Below, one piece after another: positions 22,194 to 31,955 of a stretch of 64,000 nt of DNA. Below the pieces are notes generated by a model. The model ran no database searches. It saw only the letters and a list, made by a program, of their open reading frames with translations, and was not told the DNA's origin. The position numbers were made by a program, and so were the translations under genes. Every line of letters begins with the position of its first letter. Positions within the stretch are counted from its first letter, which is position 1. This DNA comes from Ignavibacteriales bacterium (lineage in GTDB: Bacteria > Bacteroidota > Ignavibacteria > UBA10030): NCBI GenBank assembly GCA_026390575.1, contig JAPLFR010000016.1, positions 470,737 to 534,736 of the forward strand. Reading direction: 5' to 3'.

Positions 22194-23144
22194 GTGAAAA
22201 CAAGATCATCCATAGTGAAACAAGCGTCAGAACAAAAACTTATCACGACAAATCTTGACCGCCAAATTCGCAACTATTTAGATTTCCTTCGTCTCGAAAA
22301 AAACCTTTCGCGAAATACTTTGACATCGTATAAGTTCGATTTTACCAAGTACCGCGGTTTTCTTATTACTATCGGAATTCAGACAGCATCCGACGTATCG
22401 GAAGAGCATATCAGTAAATTTTTAGCTGTGCTGCATCGGGAGAAGCTTTCGCCGCGAAGTGTGGCACGCACACTCTCTACCATCCGCGGATTTCACCGCT
22501 ACCTTCTTGGCGAGGAAGAGGTGAGGGACGATCCGACACAGATTATTGATTCACCCAAGCAGGAAAAAAATCTGCCGGATGTATTAAATATTTTTGAAGT
22601 GGATGAAATATTAAAACAACCGGATACGTCCCACCGGCTTGGTATCCGCGACCGCGCCATGCTCGAGACACTCTACGCGACAGGCATTCGAGTTTCAGAA
22701 TTAGTGAATCTGAAACAGTCAAACCTTATGATTGAAGACGGCCTGGTGCTTGTCTATGGTAAAGGATCAAAAGAACGGTTAGTCCCCATTGGACGTTCGG
22801 CAAGGCAATGGATCGAAGAATATCAGAAACAATCTCGCGTGCATCTTGTTAAAACGGGCACGTCGCAGGATGTTCTCTTTTTGAATGTGCGCGGCACAAA
22901 GTTAACGCGTGATATGATTCGGAAATTAGTGGAAAAATATTCGTTAGCGGCAGGCATCGGAAAGAAAGTTCACCCGCATACATTCCGTCATTCGTTCGCA
23001 ACACATTTGTTGGAAGGAGGTGCTGATCTCCGAGCTGTACAGGAAATGCTCGGCCATGCCGACATCTCTACAACGCAAATTTATACACACATCGACCGCG
23101 AGTATTTGAAAGAAGTTCACCGCACATTTCACCCGCGCGGATAA
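22194..23144 (+). CDS. xerD: Tyrosine recombinase XerC/XerD
   Basis: 316-residue site-specific recombinase that resolves chromosome dimers. The N-terminal SAM-like DNA-binding domain spans about residues 22-110 (FLRLEKNLSRNTLTSYKFDF). The catalytic domain has Arg at about 166 in TGIRVSEL, Lys in VYGKGSKER, His262 and Arg265 in HPHTFRHSFATHLL, the second His in MLGHADISTTQ, and the nucleophile Tyr at about 297 in QIYTHI. The start is GTG. No integrase-type extra domains or att-like repeats flank it, so it is a housekeeping Xer protein rather than a mobile-element integrase. XerC and XerD cannot be told apart here with certainty. Confidence 0.9.
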   Translation: MKTRSSIVKQASEQKLITTNLDRQIRNYLDFLRLEKNLSRNTLTSYKFDFTKYRGFLITIGIQTASDVSEEHISKFLAVLHREKLSPRSVARTLSTIRGFHRYLLGEEEVRDDPTQIIDSPKQEKNLPDVLNIFEVDEILKQPDTSHRLGIRDRAMLETLYATGIRVSELVNLKQSNLMIEDGLVLVYGKGSKERLVPIGRSARQWIEEYQKQSRVHLVKTGTSQDVLFLNVRGTKLTRDMIRKLVEKYSLAAGIGKKVHPHTFRHSFATHLLEGGADLRAVQEMLGHADISTTQIYTHIDREYLKEVHRTFHPRG

Positions 23145-23162
23145 GGAAATACGCGTTTTTCA

Positions 23163-23214
23163 CTCTTGCGAAGGATATCAAAAGCTGCACGAAGTACCCT
23201 TCGCAAGAGAAACT
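23163..23214. terminator. Hairpin terminator between xerD and the S46 peptidase gene
   Basis: A 12-bp perfect stem, CTCTTGCGAAGG / CCTTCGCAAGAG, spans a 23-nt loop. It is located 18 bp after the xerD stop and 8 bp after the convergent peptidase stop. T-rich sequence lies on both sides, so it probably stops transcription from both directions. Confidence 0.75.
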
Positions 23215-23221
23215 TGTTCTT

Positions 23222-25363
23222 TTACTGCACAATCCTCCCTGCGCGTAATTCTTTTACAATTCTTTCAGTTTTATAGATTTTCTCCAATCCTTCGAGCAAT
23301 CCAGCAGAGTGAACGGAGACAGTCCTATTTTTCGTGTCATCAAAGATGATATCACCCGGCAGACTTTCGATGTTACCGTCGAACGCCAAGCCAACCACTT
23401 CCAAATTCTTGTTGATCAACGGGCTGCCGGAATTACCGCCGGTAATGTCGTTCGTTGAGACGAAGTTCATCGGTGTATTCATATGAAACGCTGCAGGTGG
23501 ATTCATCCAGCGCTCCGACAACTTCCATGGATCTTTCATACCAAACGAATAGTACCGATCGTACAATCCATAGAACGTCGTTACAGGCGGAGCGATCGTG
23601 CCATTGTATTCGTATCGTTTTACTATGCCATCAGCAATGCGAAGCGTGAATGTAGCATCCGGTGGAATTTGCGTTCCATAGACTTCGTACATTGCATTGC
23701 CAAGCATTTGTTCACATGCTTGAAGTTTTTCATTGATGTTGCTATATCCCTTTTGAAGTTCATTGATGTGCATTCGTTCGGCAACAACAAACGCTATCAA
23801 AGGATCGTTTGACTTGAGAATAGCATCCGGTGTTTCGGCAAGCAGCGCTTGTGTTTTTTCTTTCGATGCAATGATTGAATTTGCGCTTAAATCTTCTGCT
23901 GCTTGTTCGGGTGTGCGTCCCGCCATCAGTTTGTCAAACGCCTTATCTTTCCCCACTAACGCACGCGCCATAATACCTAATCGGAATGCGAGCAGCCGTT
24001 TCTCAACTTCCGGCGTTAATTTAGAGGGATAGAATTTAGTTCTTGTCGAATCTGCAATCAAATCCTTAGACTGATTCGCTACATTTACAAGATCCGCTGT
24101 CAATGATAAATACTTGGGGAAGTTACGTCCGCGTAACCTCAGCGCGTCGAATTCCGGATAGAGCTCTGTCAGCTCGGATTGATACTGCTTAATATCGCTC
24201 CACGGATCGCCGTACTTCTTGTTGAGTGCCGGTCTGTCAAGCGTTGCATTGTGAAACTTCTTTTCAAAATCTTTTTTCTTCGCCATCATCACAGGGTCCT
24301 GCAGACCGCTCAAATATCCTGTAACAGCTTTCCGCGAATTTTCTAATCCAAAGATTGTGTTGAGATATTTCAATTTTGCTTCAGGATGTGCTGCAATATA
24401 CGATGAATAGATTGTTCCGACCTTCTCATACGTCTCGATATTTGTCGGATACAAAACATCACGCAGATATTCTAACTGTGCCACCGTTTTCAAACGGTTC
24501 GTTCTGCCGGGATTTCCGATCACGAACACTGCTTCCCCTTCTTGCGCACCATCCTGACTGAATCGAAAAAAGTTTGCAGTCTTCAATGGTGTGCCGTTAT
24601 CATAAACGCGGAAGAATGCGCAATCAAAATCATACCGAGGATAGGTGAAATTATCCGGATCACCGCCGAAGAATGCCATCATCTCTTCCGGCGCGTACAC
24701 GAGACGTACGTCTGTGTACCGTTTGTATCCATACAGTGAATAGCGCCCGCCATTGTAGAACGAAACGACACTAAACACCATCGAATCTTGCGGGGCACTC
24801 GTTTTATAGTTTGCTGCATACCGTTTCTGGATTTCCTGCATCTTTGCCATGCGATTTTCTACCTTGGCGTTTTCTGTTGCACCGCTGTCAAACGCTTCTT
24901 GTACTTCTTTCGTAACATCTTCCATCACAAGCAATTGGTCGATAAAGATGTTGGATGCTTTCCTTTCGTCATTCAATGTAGCTGCGTAGAATCCAGCTTC
25001 CGTTAACCGTTCACCTTCTCTATTCACACTATCCAAAGCAGAACGGGCGCAATGATGATTTGTCATGACCAAACCGTCTTCCGAAACGAATGATGCCGTG
25101 CAATTTGGAAGACGCAGTGCAGATAAGCGCGCCTTATCAAACCACTCTTTTGACGGAGTAAAGTTATATGTCTTGGCAAAATAATCTACGGGCGGGAAAT
25201 CGAACGTCCACATTTTGCCTGTATCATACTGTCCGGCTTGAACTTTTTCGAGATCGATATGACGCGACATATCGCTTCTCGTTGCCTGCTGAGTTGAACA
25301 GCCCGCCAAAATCACTACGACAACAAAAGACACGAAACTATACTTCAAGAGAACATGTTTCAT
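23222..25363 (-). CDS. S46 family dipeptidyl peptidase (DPP7/DPP11 type), lipoprotein
   Basis: Serine exopeptidase that releases dipeptides from peptide N termini, 713 residues. The N terminus is a lipoprotein signal with lipobox LAGC at about residue 22, so it is membrane-anchored on the periplasmic side or outer membrane. The catalytic His is in MTNHHCARS near residue 97 and the catalytic Ser in GGNSGSPLI near residue 640, in the chymotrypsin-like fold typical of S46. The usual S46 start FPPVDYFAKTYNF is present. Members use peptides as carbon and nitrogen sources. Whether it prefers hydrophobic (DPP7) or acidic (DPP11) residues cannot be judged safely from the sequence. Confidence 0.93.
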   Translation of the reverse strand: MKHVLLKYSFVSFVVVVILAGCSTQQATRSDMSRHIDLEKVQAGQYDTGKMWTFDFPPVDYFAKTYNFTPSKEWFDKARLSALRLPNCTASFVSEDGLVMTNHHCARSALDSVNREGERLTEAGFYAATLNDERKASNIFIDQLLVMEDVTKEVQEAFDSGATENAKVENRMAKMQEIQKRYAANYKTSAPQDSMVFSVVSFYNGGRYSLYGYKRYTDVRLVYAPEEMMAFFGGDPDNFTYPRYDFDCAFFRVYDNGTPLKTANFFRFSQDGAQEGEAVFVIGNPGRTNRLKTVAQLEYLRDVLYPTNIETYEKVGTIYSSYIAAHPEAKLKYLNTIFGLENSRKAVTGYLSGLQDPVMMAKKKDFEKKFHNATLDRPALNKKYGDPWSDIKQYQSELTELYPEFDALRLRGRNFPKYLSLTADLVNVANQSKDLIADSTRTKFYPSKLTPEVEKRLLAFRLGIMARALVGKDKAFDKLMAGRTPEQAAEDLSANSIIASKEKTQALLAETPDAILKSNDPLIAFVVAERMHINELQKGYSNINEKLQACEQMLGNAMYEVYGTQIPPDATFTLRIADGIVKRYEYNGTIAPPVTTFYGLYDRYYSFGMKDPWKLSERWMNPPAAFHMNTPMNFVSTNDITGGNSGSPLINKNLEVVGLAFDGNIESLPGDIIFDDTKNRTVSVHSAGLLEGLEKIYKTERIVKELRAGRIVQ

Positions 25364-25494
25364 ACAGACCTCATTTAGTGAATTTAATATTTATAATTAA
25401 AATGTATGAAGAACAATCTGTCGATGCAATCAATACATGTGAAAAAATAGAGCACACTTTTTTCAACTGGGAATATTCCTTACATTCAGCAACA

Positions 25495-26061
25495 ATGGTA
25501 CTACAACGAACAACATGGCGCAGAGGTTCCGTTCTTCTCATAGGAATACTTTTTCTTACAAGTTGGCAGAAGGCGACCGCACAAGAGCTTAAGCAGAGAA
25601 GTGGAATTCCTACTTCATGGCTCGTTATGCAGGCGGTGCCAAGTATTTCATGGACATGCTTTCCGGCACAAACTCACTTTTCTTTTGAATGGGAAGCAAC
25701 GCCTCTCTTGTATACGTGGGGAATGACGAAGCTCGATCCGCCGTTGCACTTTTTCTTCGTAACTCAACCCGAACGGTTTGCAGGTTCGGTCGAATTCAAT
25801 ATCTCCACACAGCTTTACACGAGCAAAGTCGGATCAAGCCATTGGGGATTTTCCGGACAACTGTTGGCACATCTGCCGCTCGTGGAACACGGTGAATATC
25901 TCGGACTGAATCTTGGCGTTGCACGATACAACATCGCCGGTATATCTTCAAACTATTTTGTTGGAGGATGTTCGACACTGTTTGGTTTTCTTCATTATAA
26001 TATTAAGTACAGTCCTGCCGATGCAATTTGGATGCATGCAATCGAATTTCGTTTCTTCTGA
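25495..26061 (+). CDS. Hypothetical secreted protein
   Basis: I do not recognise a family. From the ATG at 25495 it has 188 residues, beginning with a basic stretch (MVLQRTTWRRG) and a hydrophobic core (SVLLIGILFLT) that look like a signal peptide cut near ATAQ. The mature part is aromatic and Gly-rich with alternating strands (HFFFVTQPERFAGSVEFNIS, YLGLNLGVARYNIAGISSNY), compatible with a small beta-rich envelope protein. The frame stays open upstream into the peptidase promoter region, but that part has no signal character. It lies 9 bp before an MBL-fold lipoprotein gene and is probably co-transcribed with it. Confidence 0.6.
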   Translation: MVLQRTTWRRGSVLLIGILFLTSWQKATAQELKQRSGIPTSWLVMQAVPSISWTCFPAQTHFSFEWEATPLLYTWGMTKLDPPLHFFFVTQPERFAGSVEFNISTQLYTSKVGSSHWGFSGQLLAHLPLVEHGEYLGLNLGVARYNIAGISSNYFVGGCSTLFGFLHYNIKYSPADAIWMHAIEFRFF

Positions 26062-26070
26062 TGCGCTGTT

Positions 26071-27027
26071 ATGAACGATAAAAAGCATTTGCTTCGTTTC
26101 ATTCTTTTTTCACTTATTTCCTTTCACAGCTCATTCATTACTACTGGCTGCAGTTCTTTTGTCACCCGATTCATTACAAAATCTTTTGAGAATCTTCCGG
26201 GTTCGCCCGACACTGTCGCCGCAAAAATAACGCATCCAATTTTTCGGAATGTTGGACTGTCGGTGTTATGGGTTGGTCATGCAACGTGTCTCATTCAAAT
26301 CGGTGATAAAATATTTCTTACTGATCCGATTTTTACTGAGACGGCGGGTATGATATCCAAACGCAGAATTGAGCCGGGAATTCTGCCGTCTTCCATTGAT
26401 AAACTGGATTATATTCTCATATCCCATATTCATTTTGATCATTTGAGTTATGGAAGTTTATCCATGCTGCCCAAATCTGCAGTGATGATTCTGCCTGTTG
26501 GCAGTGCGGAGTACACGCCGGAGTTTGGTTTTTCTACGTATCGTGAGATGGGCCCGTGGACAACATTCGAAGCAGATGGCGTGAGAATTACTGCTGTTCC
26601 TGTCAAACATTTTAATGGACGGTACGGATTCGATGGCGGTTGGTTGAATCATAACACGTACACCGGTTATGTGATCGAGTATCAAGGTACAACAGTTTTC
26701 TTTGCGGGCGATACAGGATATGATCCTGAAAAGTTCAAGGAGATCGGCAGAAAATTTGCCGTTGACGTTGCCTTTCTTCCCATTGCACCGATTGAACCGC
26801 ACGATTTCATGAAACTTGTGCACGCCGATCCAGAAGAAGCCCTTCAAATTTTTAATGACGTGCATGCGAAAATCATGATTCCTATTCATCATCGTACGTT
26901 TGTACAAGGATTAGATTCTTCGCTGACATTCGCACAAGACCAGATGAAACGGCTTATTACTGAACGCCATTTGGAAGATCGCGTTCTTATTCTCAACACC
27001 GGTGAACAACGAATTCTCACACCTTAG
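26071..27027 (+). CDS. MBL-fold metallo-hydrolase (NAPE-PLD/UlaG-like), lipoprotein
   Basis: 318-residue zinc-dependent hydrolase of the metallo-beta-lactamase fold. The N terminus has a hydrophobic stretch ending in TTGC, a likely lipobox. Metal-binding motifs are GHATCLIQ, the SHIHFDHLS signature, PVKHFNGR, FAGDTGYD, and the terminal His in MIPIHHRTF. The GPW ... VKH ... GYVIEYQGTTVFFAGDTGY layout is that of the NAPE-PLD-like/UlaG-like branch. The substrate is unknown, perhaps a phosphodiester lipid. It follows the secreted hypothetical gene closely. Confidence 0.85.
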   Translation: MNDKKHLLRFILFSLISFHSSFITTGCSSFVTRFITKSFENLPGSPDTVAAKITHPIFRNVGLSVLWVGHATCLIQIGDKIFLTDPIFTETAGMISKRRIEPGILPSSIDKLDYILISHIHFDHLSYGSLSMLPKSAVMILPVGSAEYTPEFGFSTYREMGPWTTFEADGVRITAVPVKHFNGRYGFDGGWLNHNTYTGYVIEYQGTTVFFAGDTGYDPEKFKEIGRKFAVDVAFLPIAPIEPHDFMKLVHADPEEALQIFNDVHAKIMIPIHHRTFVQGLDSSLTFAQDQMKRLITERHLEDRVLILNTGEQRILTP

Positions 27028-27223
27028 GCTCCCGATCGAGGATTGAACTCCACAAAAGAAAGGACTTATTCACATCAGGAACGACATTCTCTCTAGTGAA
27101 ACGAGATACTCTCCTGTTATATTTAAATATAATCATGAAAAACGCACGCTTTTCGTTGATTCTCCTTCAACTTCTCATTACATTTCCACATTATCGTAGG
27201 GTAAAAACTCTGGCAATAGTGGA

Positions 27224-27841
27224 ATGAACATCGCGGTCTTCGCCTCAGGGCGCGGCTCAAATTTCCAAGCAATTCTTCATGCAATCGACGCTGGACTGCT
27301 TCCGGCGAGGATCGTTGTACTTATCAGCAACAAGTTCGATGCAGGCGCGATAGAGATTGCGCGCGCATATAATATTTCGACACAACATCTTTCTCAAAAA
27401 ATGTTTTCGTCGGAAGAGGCGCTCGCGGATGCGATGCTGGAAATATTAGAAAAAGAACACGCAGAATTCATTGCGCTGGCCGGATATATGAAAAAAATAC
27501 CAGCGCATGTGATTCAACAATATCGGAACCGGATCGTGAATATTCATCCGGCACTGCTGCCATCATTTGGCGGTGAAGGAATGTACGGTCGTCGTGTCCA
27601 TGAAGCGGTACTGGCAAGCGGCGTAAAAGTCTCCGGCGCAACGGTGCATTTGGTGGACGAAGAGTATGATCGCGGCCCAATACTATTGCAAAAGACTGTC
27701 ACCATCGTTTCCGATGATACACCAGATTCGCTCGCAGCAAAAGTATTAAAGATTGAACATGAGATTTTCCCGCTCGTGCTGAAAGCATTCGCTGAAGGGC
27801 GGGTAAAGATCGAAGGAAGAAAAGCTTGGATAACGTCATAG
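27224..27841 (+). CDS. purN: Phosphoribosylglycinamide formyltransferase
   Basis: Third step of purine synthesis: transfers a formyl group from 10-formyl-tetrahydrofolate to GAR. The 205-residue length is typical. The phosphate-binding start is FASGRGSNFQAI, the catalytic Asn-His pair is in NIHPALLPSFGG and the catalytic Asp is in the VDEEYDRGPIL region. Its 3' end overlaps the start of purH by 16 bp, so the two are translated from one message. A 30-codon open frame (27135-27227) ends in an ATGA overlap with the purN start and could be a leader, but nothing supports it further. Confidence 0.95.
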   Translation: MNIAVFASGRGSNFQAILHAIDAGLLPARIVVLISNKFDAGAIEIARAYNISTQHLSQKMFSSEEALADAMLEILEKEHAEFIALAGYMKKIPAHVIQQYRNRIVNIHPALLPSFGGEGMYGRRVHEAVLASGVKVSGATVHLVDEEYDRGPILLQKTVTIVSDDTPDSLAAKVLKIEHEIFPLVLKAFAEGRVKIEGRKAWITS

Positions 27842-29424
27842 TTATAGATCCGTTCTCAAAATCAACTTCACCGGAGAGTGACGCACCGCTCATCATTAAG
27901 CGCGCGTTGATTAGTGTATCGGATAAAAAGGGAATTGTCGAATTTTCAAAGGCACTGCGAGAATTTGGTGTAGAGATTATTTCCACGGGCGGAACATTTA
28001 CCGCATTGAACAACGCCGGCATTGAAGTGAAATCAGTCTCAGATGTTACCGGCTTTCCCGAAATTCTTGATGGCCGCGTCAAAACTCTTCATCCGGCCAT
28101 TCACGCAGGCATCCTTGCTGTTATGGATAATCCTGCGCATCGTGAGCAATTACAGAAGCACGACATAGAACCGATCGATCTTGTTGTTGTCAATCTTTAT
28201 CCTTTTGAACAAACTATCGCTGTTGAAAATGTGAAGTTAGATGAAGCGATCGAGCAAATCGATATAGGCGGACCGGCGATGGTGCGTTCATCATCAAAGA
28301 ATTTCCGGCACACCGCTGTTGTCGTCAATCCAGATCTCTATGGTATCGTCATTGAAGAAATGCGCGAGCACAACGGCGCACTCACAATGCAAACTCGATT
28401 CAATCTTGCATGCCGTGCATTTCAACACACATCACATTATGATTCAGTGATAGCTTCATATCTGAGCGGACTCGCACCGCAAAAGACTCTGCCGGATTCC
28501 ATCACTCTTTCACTGAAAAAAGAACAACCCATGCGCTATGGTGAAAATCCTCATCAAGCGGCGGCGCTGTACGGAACATTCGGCAATCATTTTCAGAAAC
28601 TGCACGGCAAAGAACTTTCTTACAATAATATTCTCGACATCAACGCAGCGGCATTACTCTGCACGGAGTTTAACGAGCCAACCGTTGTTATCGTCAAACA
28701 TAATAATCCTTGCGGCGTCGCTACCGACACAACACTTGTTGAAGCATACCGAAAAGCCTTTGCAACAGATACAAAATCTGCATATGGTGGAATCGTCTGT
28801 GTGAATCGTCCGCTGGATAGAGCGGCTGCAGAAGCCATCAACGAAATTTTTACTGAAGTGATTATCGCACCCGAATATGAACACGGCGTGCTGGAATTTC
28901 TGACAAAGAAACGGGATCGTCGTTTGATCAAACAGACATCAAACCTGCGAAAATTGTGGGAGTTAGATGTACGAAAAGTTGTTGGCGGCGTTTTAGTACA
29001 AGAACCGGATCAGCACAGGATTCATCCAAGTGATCTACGAATCGTCACAAAACGTCAACCCACCGATGAAGAGATGCAGGCTCTGTTGTTTGCGTGGCGG
29101 ATCGCAAAACACGTGAAATCGAATGCGATTGTGTACACACTGGGTGACCGAACACTCGGTATCGGCGCCGGTCAAATGTCACGTGTCGATTCCTCCAAAA
29201 TTGCAGCAATGAAAGCAGCAGAAGCCGGATTTGATTTGCATGGCTGCGCAGTTTCTTCCGACGCGTTCTTCCCTTTTGCAGATGGATTGTTAGAAGCGGT
29301 GAAGGTAGGCGCAACAGCAGTCATTCAGCCAGGCGGCTCTGTGCGCGATGAAGAAGTTATCAAAGCGGCGGACGAAAATGGTGTCGCAATGGTGTTCACC
29401 GGTATTAGACATTTTAGGCATTAA
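27826..29424 (+). CDS. purH: Bifunctional AICAR transformylase/IMP cyclohydrolase
   Basis: Catalyses the last two steps of IMP synthesis. 532 residues with an N-terminal MGS-like IMP cyclohydrolase domain ([17 protein letters not shown], then STGGT) and a C-terminal transformylase domain ([41 protein letters not shown]). The start is TTG with a good RBS (GAAGGAAG) placed inside the end of purN, which supports this start and coupled translation. All expected blocks are present. Confidence 0.95.
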   Translation: MDNVIVIDPFSKSTSPESDAPLIIKRALISVSDKKGIVEFSKALREFGVEIISTGGTFTALNNAGIEVKSVSDVTGFPEILDGRVKTLHPAIHAGILAVMDNPAHREQLQKHDIEPIDLVVVNLYPFEQTIAVENVKLDEAIEQIDIGGPAMVRSSSKNFRHTAVVVNPDLYGIVIEEMREHNGALTMQTRFNLACRAFQHTSHYDSVIASYLSGLAPQKTLPDSITLSLKKEQPMRYGENPHQAAALYGTFGNHFQKLHGKELSYNNILDINAAALLCTEFNEPTVVIVKHNNPCGVATDTTLVEAYRKAFATDTKSAYGGIVCVNRPLDRAAAEAINEIFTEVIIAPEYEHGVLEFLTKKRDRRLIKQTSNLRKLWELDVRKVVGGVLVQEPDQHRIHPSDLRIVTKRQPTDEEMQALLFAWRIAKHVKSNAIVYTLGDRTLGIGAGQMSRVDSSKIAAMKAAEAGFDLHGCAVSSDAFFPFADGLLEAVKVGATAVIQPGGSVRDEEVIKAADENGVAMVFTGIRHFRH

Positions 29425-29472
29425 AATAATTCATTTTTAATTTTTCATTCATAATTTTGTCATTGGATACTC

Positions 29473-30498
29473 ATGGGACTCTTTTCAATGTTTTCTGCCG
29501 ACCTTGCCATCGACCTTGGCACGGCAAACACCGTTATCTGGATGAAGGGCAAAGGAATCATCCTGAACGAACCCTCTATCGTCGCGTTCGACCGGAACAC
29601 GAAGCGCATTATCGCCATCGGCAATGAAGCGCGTGCCATGCTCGGCCGTACGCATAAAGACATCCGCACCATCCGTCCTATGAAGGATGGCGTGATTGCG
29701 GATTTTGAAATCGCGGAAGGTATGCTGCGTGAATTCATAAAAAAAATAAGCGCAGGCTGGGTACCAAGCAGACGTATTATCGTGTCAGTGCCATCCGGAA
29801 TTACGGAAGTGGAAAAGCGCGCTGTGCGCGATTCAGCAGAACACGCCGGCGCGAAAGAAGTTCATCTCCTTGCCGAGCCAATGGCTGCGGCAATCGGTAT
29901 TGGACTTGATGTTGATGCACCGGTGGGAAATATGGTTGTCGATATCGGCGGCGGCACAACGGAAATCGCAGTCATTGCATTGTCCGGCATCGTGAACGAA
30001 GAGTCGCGGCGCGTGGCGGGTGACGAAATGAACAACGCTATCATTCAATTCTTTAAACGTAATCACAATATCCTTATTGGCGAACGGACAGCGGAAGCAA
30101 TTAAGTGCGAGGTCGGTTCTGCGATGCCGTTGAAAGAAGAAATCACGATTCAAGTAAAGGGACGTGATCTCGTGAACGGTGTACCGAAGACAACGGAAGT
30201 CAGTTCTGTGGAAATTCGCGAAGCGTTGAATGAACCGATCGCTCAAATTGTCGAAGGCGTCAAGGTCACATTAGAGCGGACTCCGCCGGAACTTTCCGCC
30301 GACATTCTTGACCGCGGCATTATGCTCACCGGTGGCGGTGCATTGTTGAAGGGTCTTGACGAGCGTCTTCGACTTGAAACAAATCTTCCCGTTCACGTTG
30401 CCGAAGAGCCATTGCTCGCCGTTGTGCGCGGTACCGGTAAGGTTATGGAGAACATGGACAAATATTCCAAGGTCTTGTTGAAGGGAAAGAGATATTGA
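29473..30498 (+). CDS. mreB: Rod shape-determining protein MreB
   Basis: Actin-like filament that positions the cell-wall elongation machinery under the membrane, 341 residues. Phosphate 1 (DLAIDLGTANTV), the connecting LAEPMAAAIGIG, phosphate 2 (MVVDIGGGTTEIAVI) and the adenosine motif (IMLTGGGALLKGLDERL) are all present. The short amphipathic MGLFSMF start is typical for membrane contact. A frameshifted four-helix-bundle gene lies between it and mreC, which are normally adjacent. The presence of rodZ elsewhere in the window supports a rod-shaped cell. Confidence 0.97.
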   Translation: MGLFSMFSADLAIDLGTANTVIWMKGKGIILNEPSIVAFDRNTKRIIAIGNEARAMLGRTHKDIRTIRPMKDGVIADFEIAEGMLREFIKKISAGWVPSRRIIVSVPSGITEVEKRAVRDSAEHAGAKEVHLLAEPMAAAIGIGLDVDAPVGNMVVDIGGGTTEIAVIALSGIVNEESRRVAGDEMNNAIIQFFKRNHNILIGERTAEAIKCEVGSAMPLKEEITIQVKGRDLVNGVPKTTEVSSVEIREALNEPIAQIVEGVKVTLERTPPELSADILDRGIMLTGGGALLKGLDERLRLETNLPVHVAEEPLLAVVRGTGKVMENMDKYSKVLLKGKRY

Positions 30499-30572
30499 TA
30501 ATTTCGAATTGTTAATTGTAAATTGCGAATTATAAAGTGTGACTTGTCAGATGTGAACTGAGAAACGACAAG

Positions 30573-30925
30573 ATGGATTCAAATGTATTGCAAAATAGGA
30601 CCAAACAATTTGCTATTGACATTATTCACATGGTTGATTCAATACCCTCCAATCGGACATCTGATATTATCGGGAAGCAATTAATCAGGTCTGCCACTTC
30701 AATAGGAGCAAATTACCGTTCGGCTACAAGGCGCGTTCTAAAGCTGATTTTATCTCAAAGATCACAATTGTTGAAGAAGAGGCAGATGAATGTCAATATT
30801 GGCTTGAGCTTTTATTGGAACTTGGAAAAAGTAAGCCAACGGCAATTGATCCACTACTTAAAGAGGCAAAGGAACTAACAGCGATTTTTACGGCTTCAGG
30901 TAAAACCGCTAAAAGGAAATCATAA
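30573..30925 (+). pseudogene. Frameshifted four-helix-bundle protein (S23/IVP family)
   Basis: Member of the small four-helix-bundle family first known from 23S rRNA intervening sequences. The first frame reads family sequence up to IRSATSIGANYRSATR at about base 30730. The family sequence then continues in another frame (ARSKADFISKITIVEEEADE, then CQYWLELLLELGKSK) to a stop at 30925. One base appears to be missing near 30730. Without the shift the protein would be about 117 residues. It sits between mreB and mreC, an unusual spot, with AT-rich spacers on both sides. A sequencing or assembly error cannot be excluded. The function of the family is unknown. Confidence 0.85.
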
Positions 30926-31014
30926 GGACTTTAATTGGCAATTTTTATTCTGAGATCTTGATCAATATGAAATTTCCATTTCGCGATTATAAATTCGGAA
31001 TTCGAAATTAAAAG

Positions 31015-31854
31015 ATGCTCCAACGACTATACGACTTTTTGTACGAATTCCGAGAATATGCTATCCTCTCTGTTTTCATTGTTGCATCCTTCATTTTGAT
31101 GGCGATGAATGACAATTCTCAGATCAAACAGGTCAGAGCTATTTCGACAGTTCTGTTCGGTGGAGTACAAGAACAACTGAGTTTTATTCCCACGTACTTT
31201 GGACTGAAAGCAGAGAACGAACTTCTTCATCACATCAATATTGAACTTGCTGATGAAGCACAGCGGCTCCGTGAAGCGAAACTCGAAAACCTCCGTCTGC
31301 GGCAATTACTTGGATTAAAAGTTCAACTGCCTTACAAACTGATTGCAGCCCACCTTGTCAACAAAAATCTTACACTTTTACGGAATACAATTACAGTCGA
31401 TGTTGGCTCAAATGACAGCGTACAGCAATATATGCCGGTCGTAAGCGACGGAGGATTAATCGGCATCGTCACAACCGTGACCAAACATTATTCTATCATC
31501 AATATTCTTTTAAATACAGAATTTCGGGTAAGCGGCAAAGTGCAGCGCAGCCGTATTGACGGAATTGTTATGTGGGATGGAAAAAATCTTGCCCTTAAGA
31601 ATGTTCCAAAAATGCGTGATGTCAAAGTAGGCGATGTTGTTACGACCTCTGAATACAGCAATACGTTTCCATCTGATATTCGTATTGGTCTCGTCAGCGA
31701 AGTGCGCGAACAACCAGGTTCTCTTTTCAAATCTATCACCATTGAACCCGGCGTAGACTTTGTAAAATTAGAAACAGTATTTATGATGGCATATACCCAA
31801 GATAAAGAGCGCGTTGAACTCGAACAGCGGACGGGTCCACGAGTTGGAAAGTAA
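31015..31854 (+). CDS. mreC: Rod shape-determining protein MreC
   Basis: Bitopic inner-membrane protein that scaffolds the elongasome in the periplasm, 279 residues. One membrane segment near residues 15-32 (YAILSVFIVASFILMAM), a coiled coil at about 60-95 (ENELLHHINIELADEAQRLR) and the two beta-domains with VSDGGLIGIV and GDVVTTSEYSNTFP are typical. MreB lies upstream, separated by the four-helix pseudogene. mreD, pbp2 and rodA, the usual followers, are not in this window; a glycan-synthesis cluster begins instead. Confidence 0.94.
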   Translation: MLQRLYDFLYEFREYAILSVFIVASFILMAMNDNSQIKQVRAISTVLFGGVQEQLSFIPTYFGLKAENELLHHINIELADEAQRLREAKLENLRLRQLLGLKVQLPYKLIAAHLVNKNLTLLRNTITVDVGSNDSVQQYMPVVSDGGLIGIVTTVTKHYSIINILLNTEFRVSGKVQRSRIDGIVMWDGKNLALKNVPKMRDVKVGDVVTTSEYSNTFPSDIRIGLVSEVREQPGSLFKSITIEPGVDFVKLETVFMMAYTQDKERVELEQRTGPRVGK

Positions 31855-31955
31855 TTCCCTCCTGTTATCCTTCTTTTTTTCTCTACCTTGCATATTGCTC
31901 GTTTTTCCGTTACTTTAATTTTGATGAACAAAAATGAACACCGGCGAACTTACCG

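Noticed and set aside
22194..23144. Xer recombinase as integrase of a mobile element
   Set aside because: The sequence is a standard XerC/D protein, flanked by housekeeping genes, with no tRNA, att-like repeats or phage genes.
27135..27227. 30-codon frame overlapping the purN start by ATGA
   Set aside because: Too short, weak start, no recognisable leader, attenuator or riboswitch structure around it.
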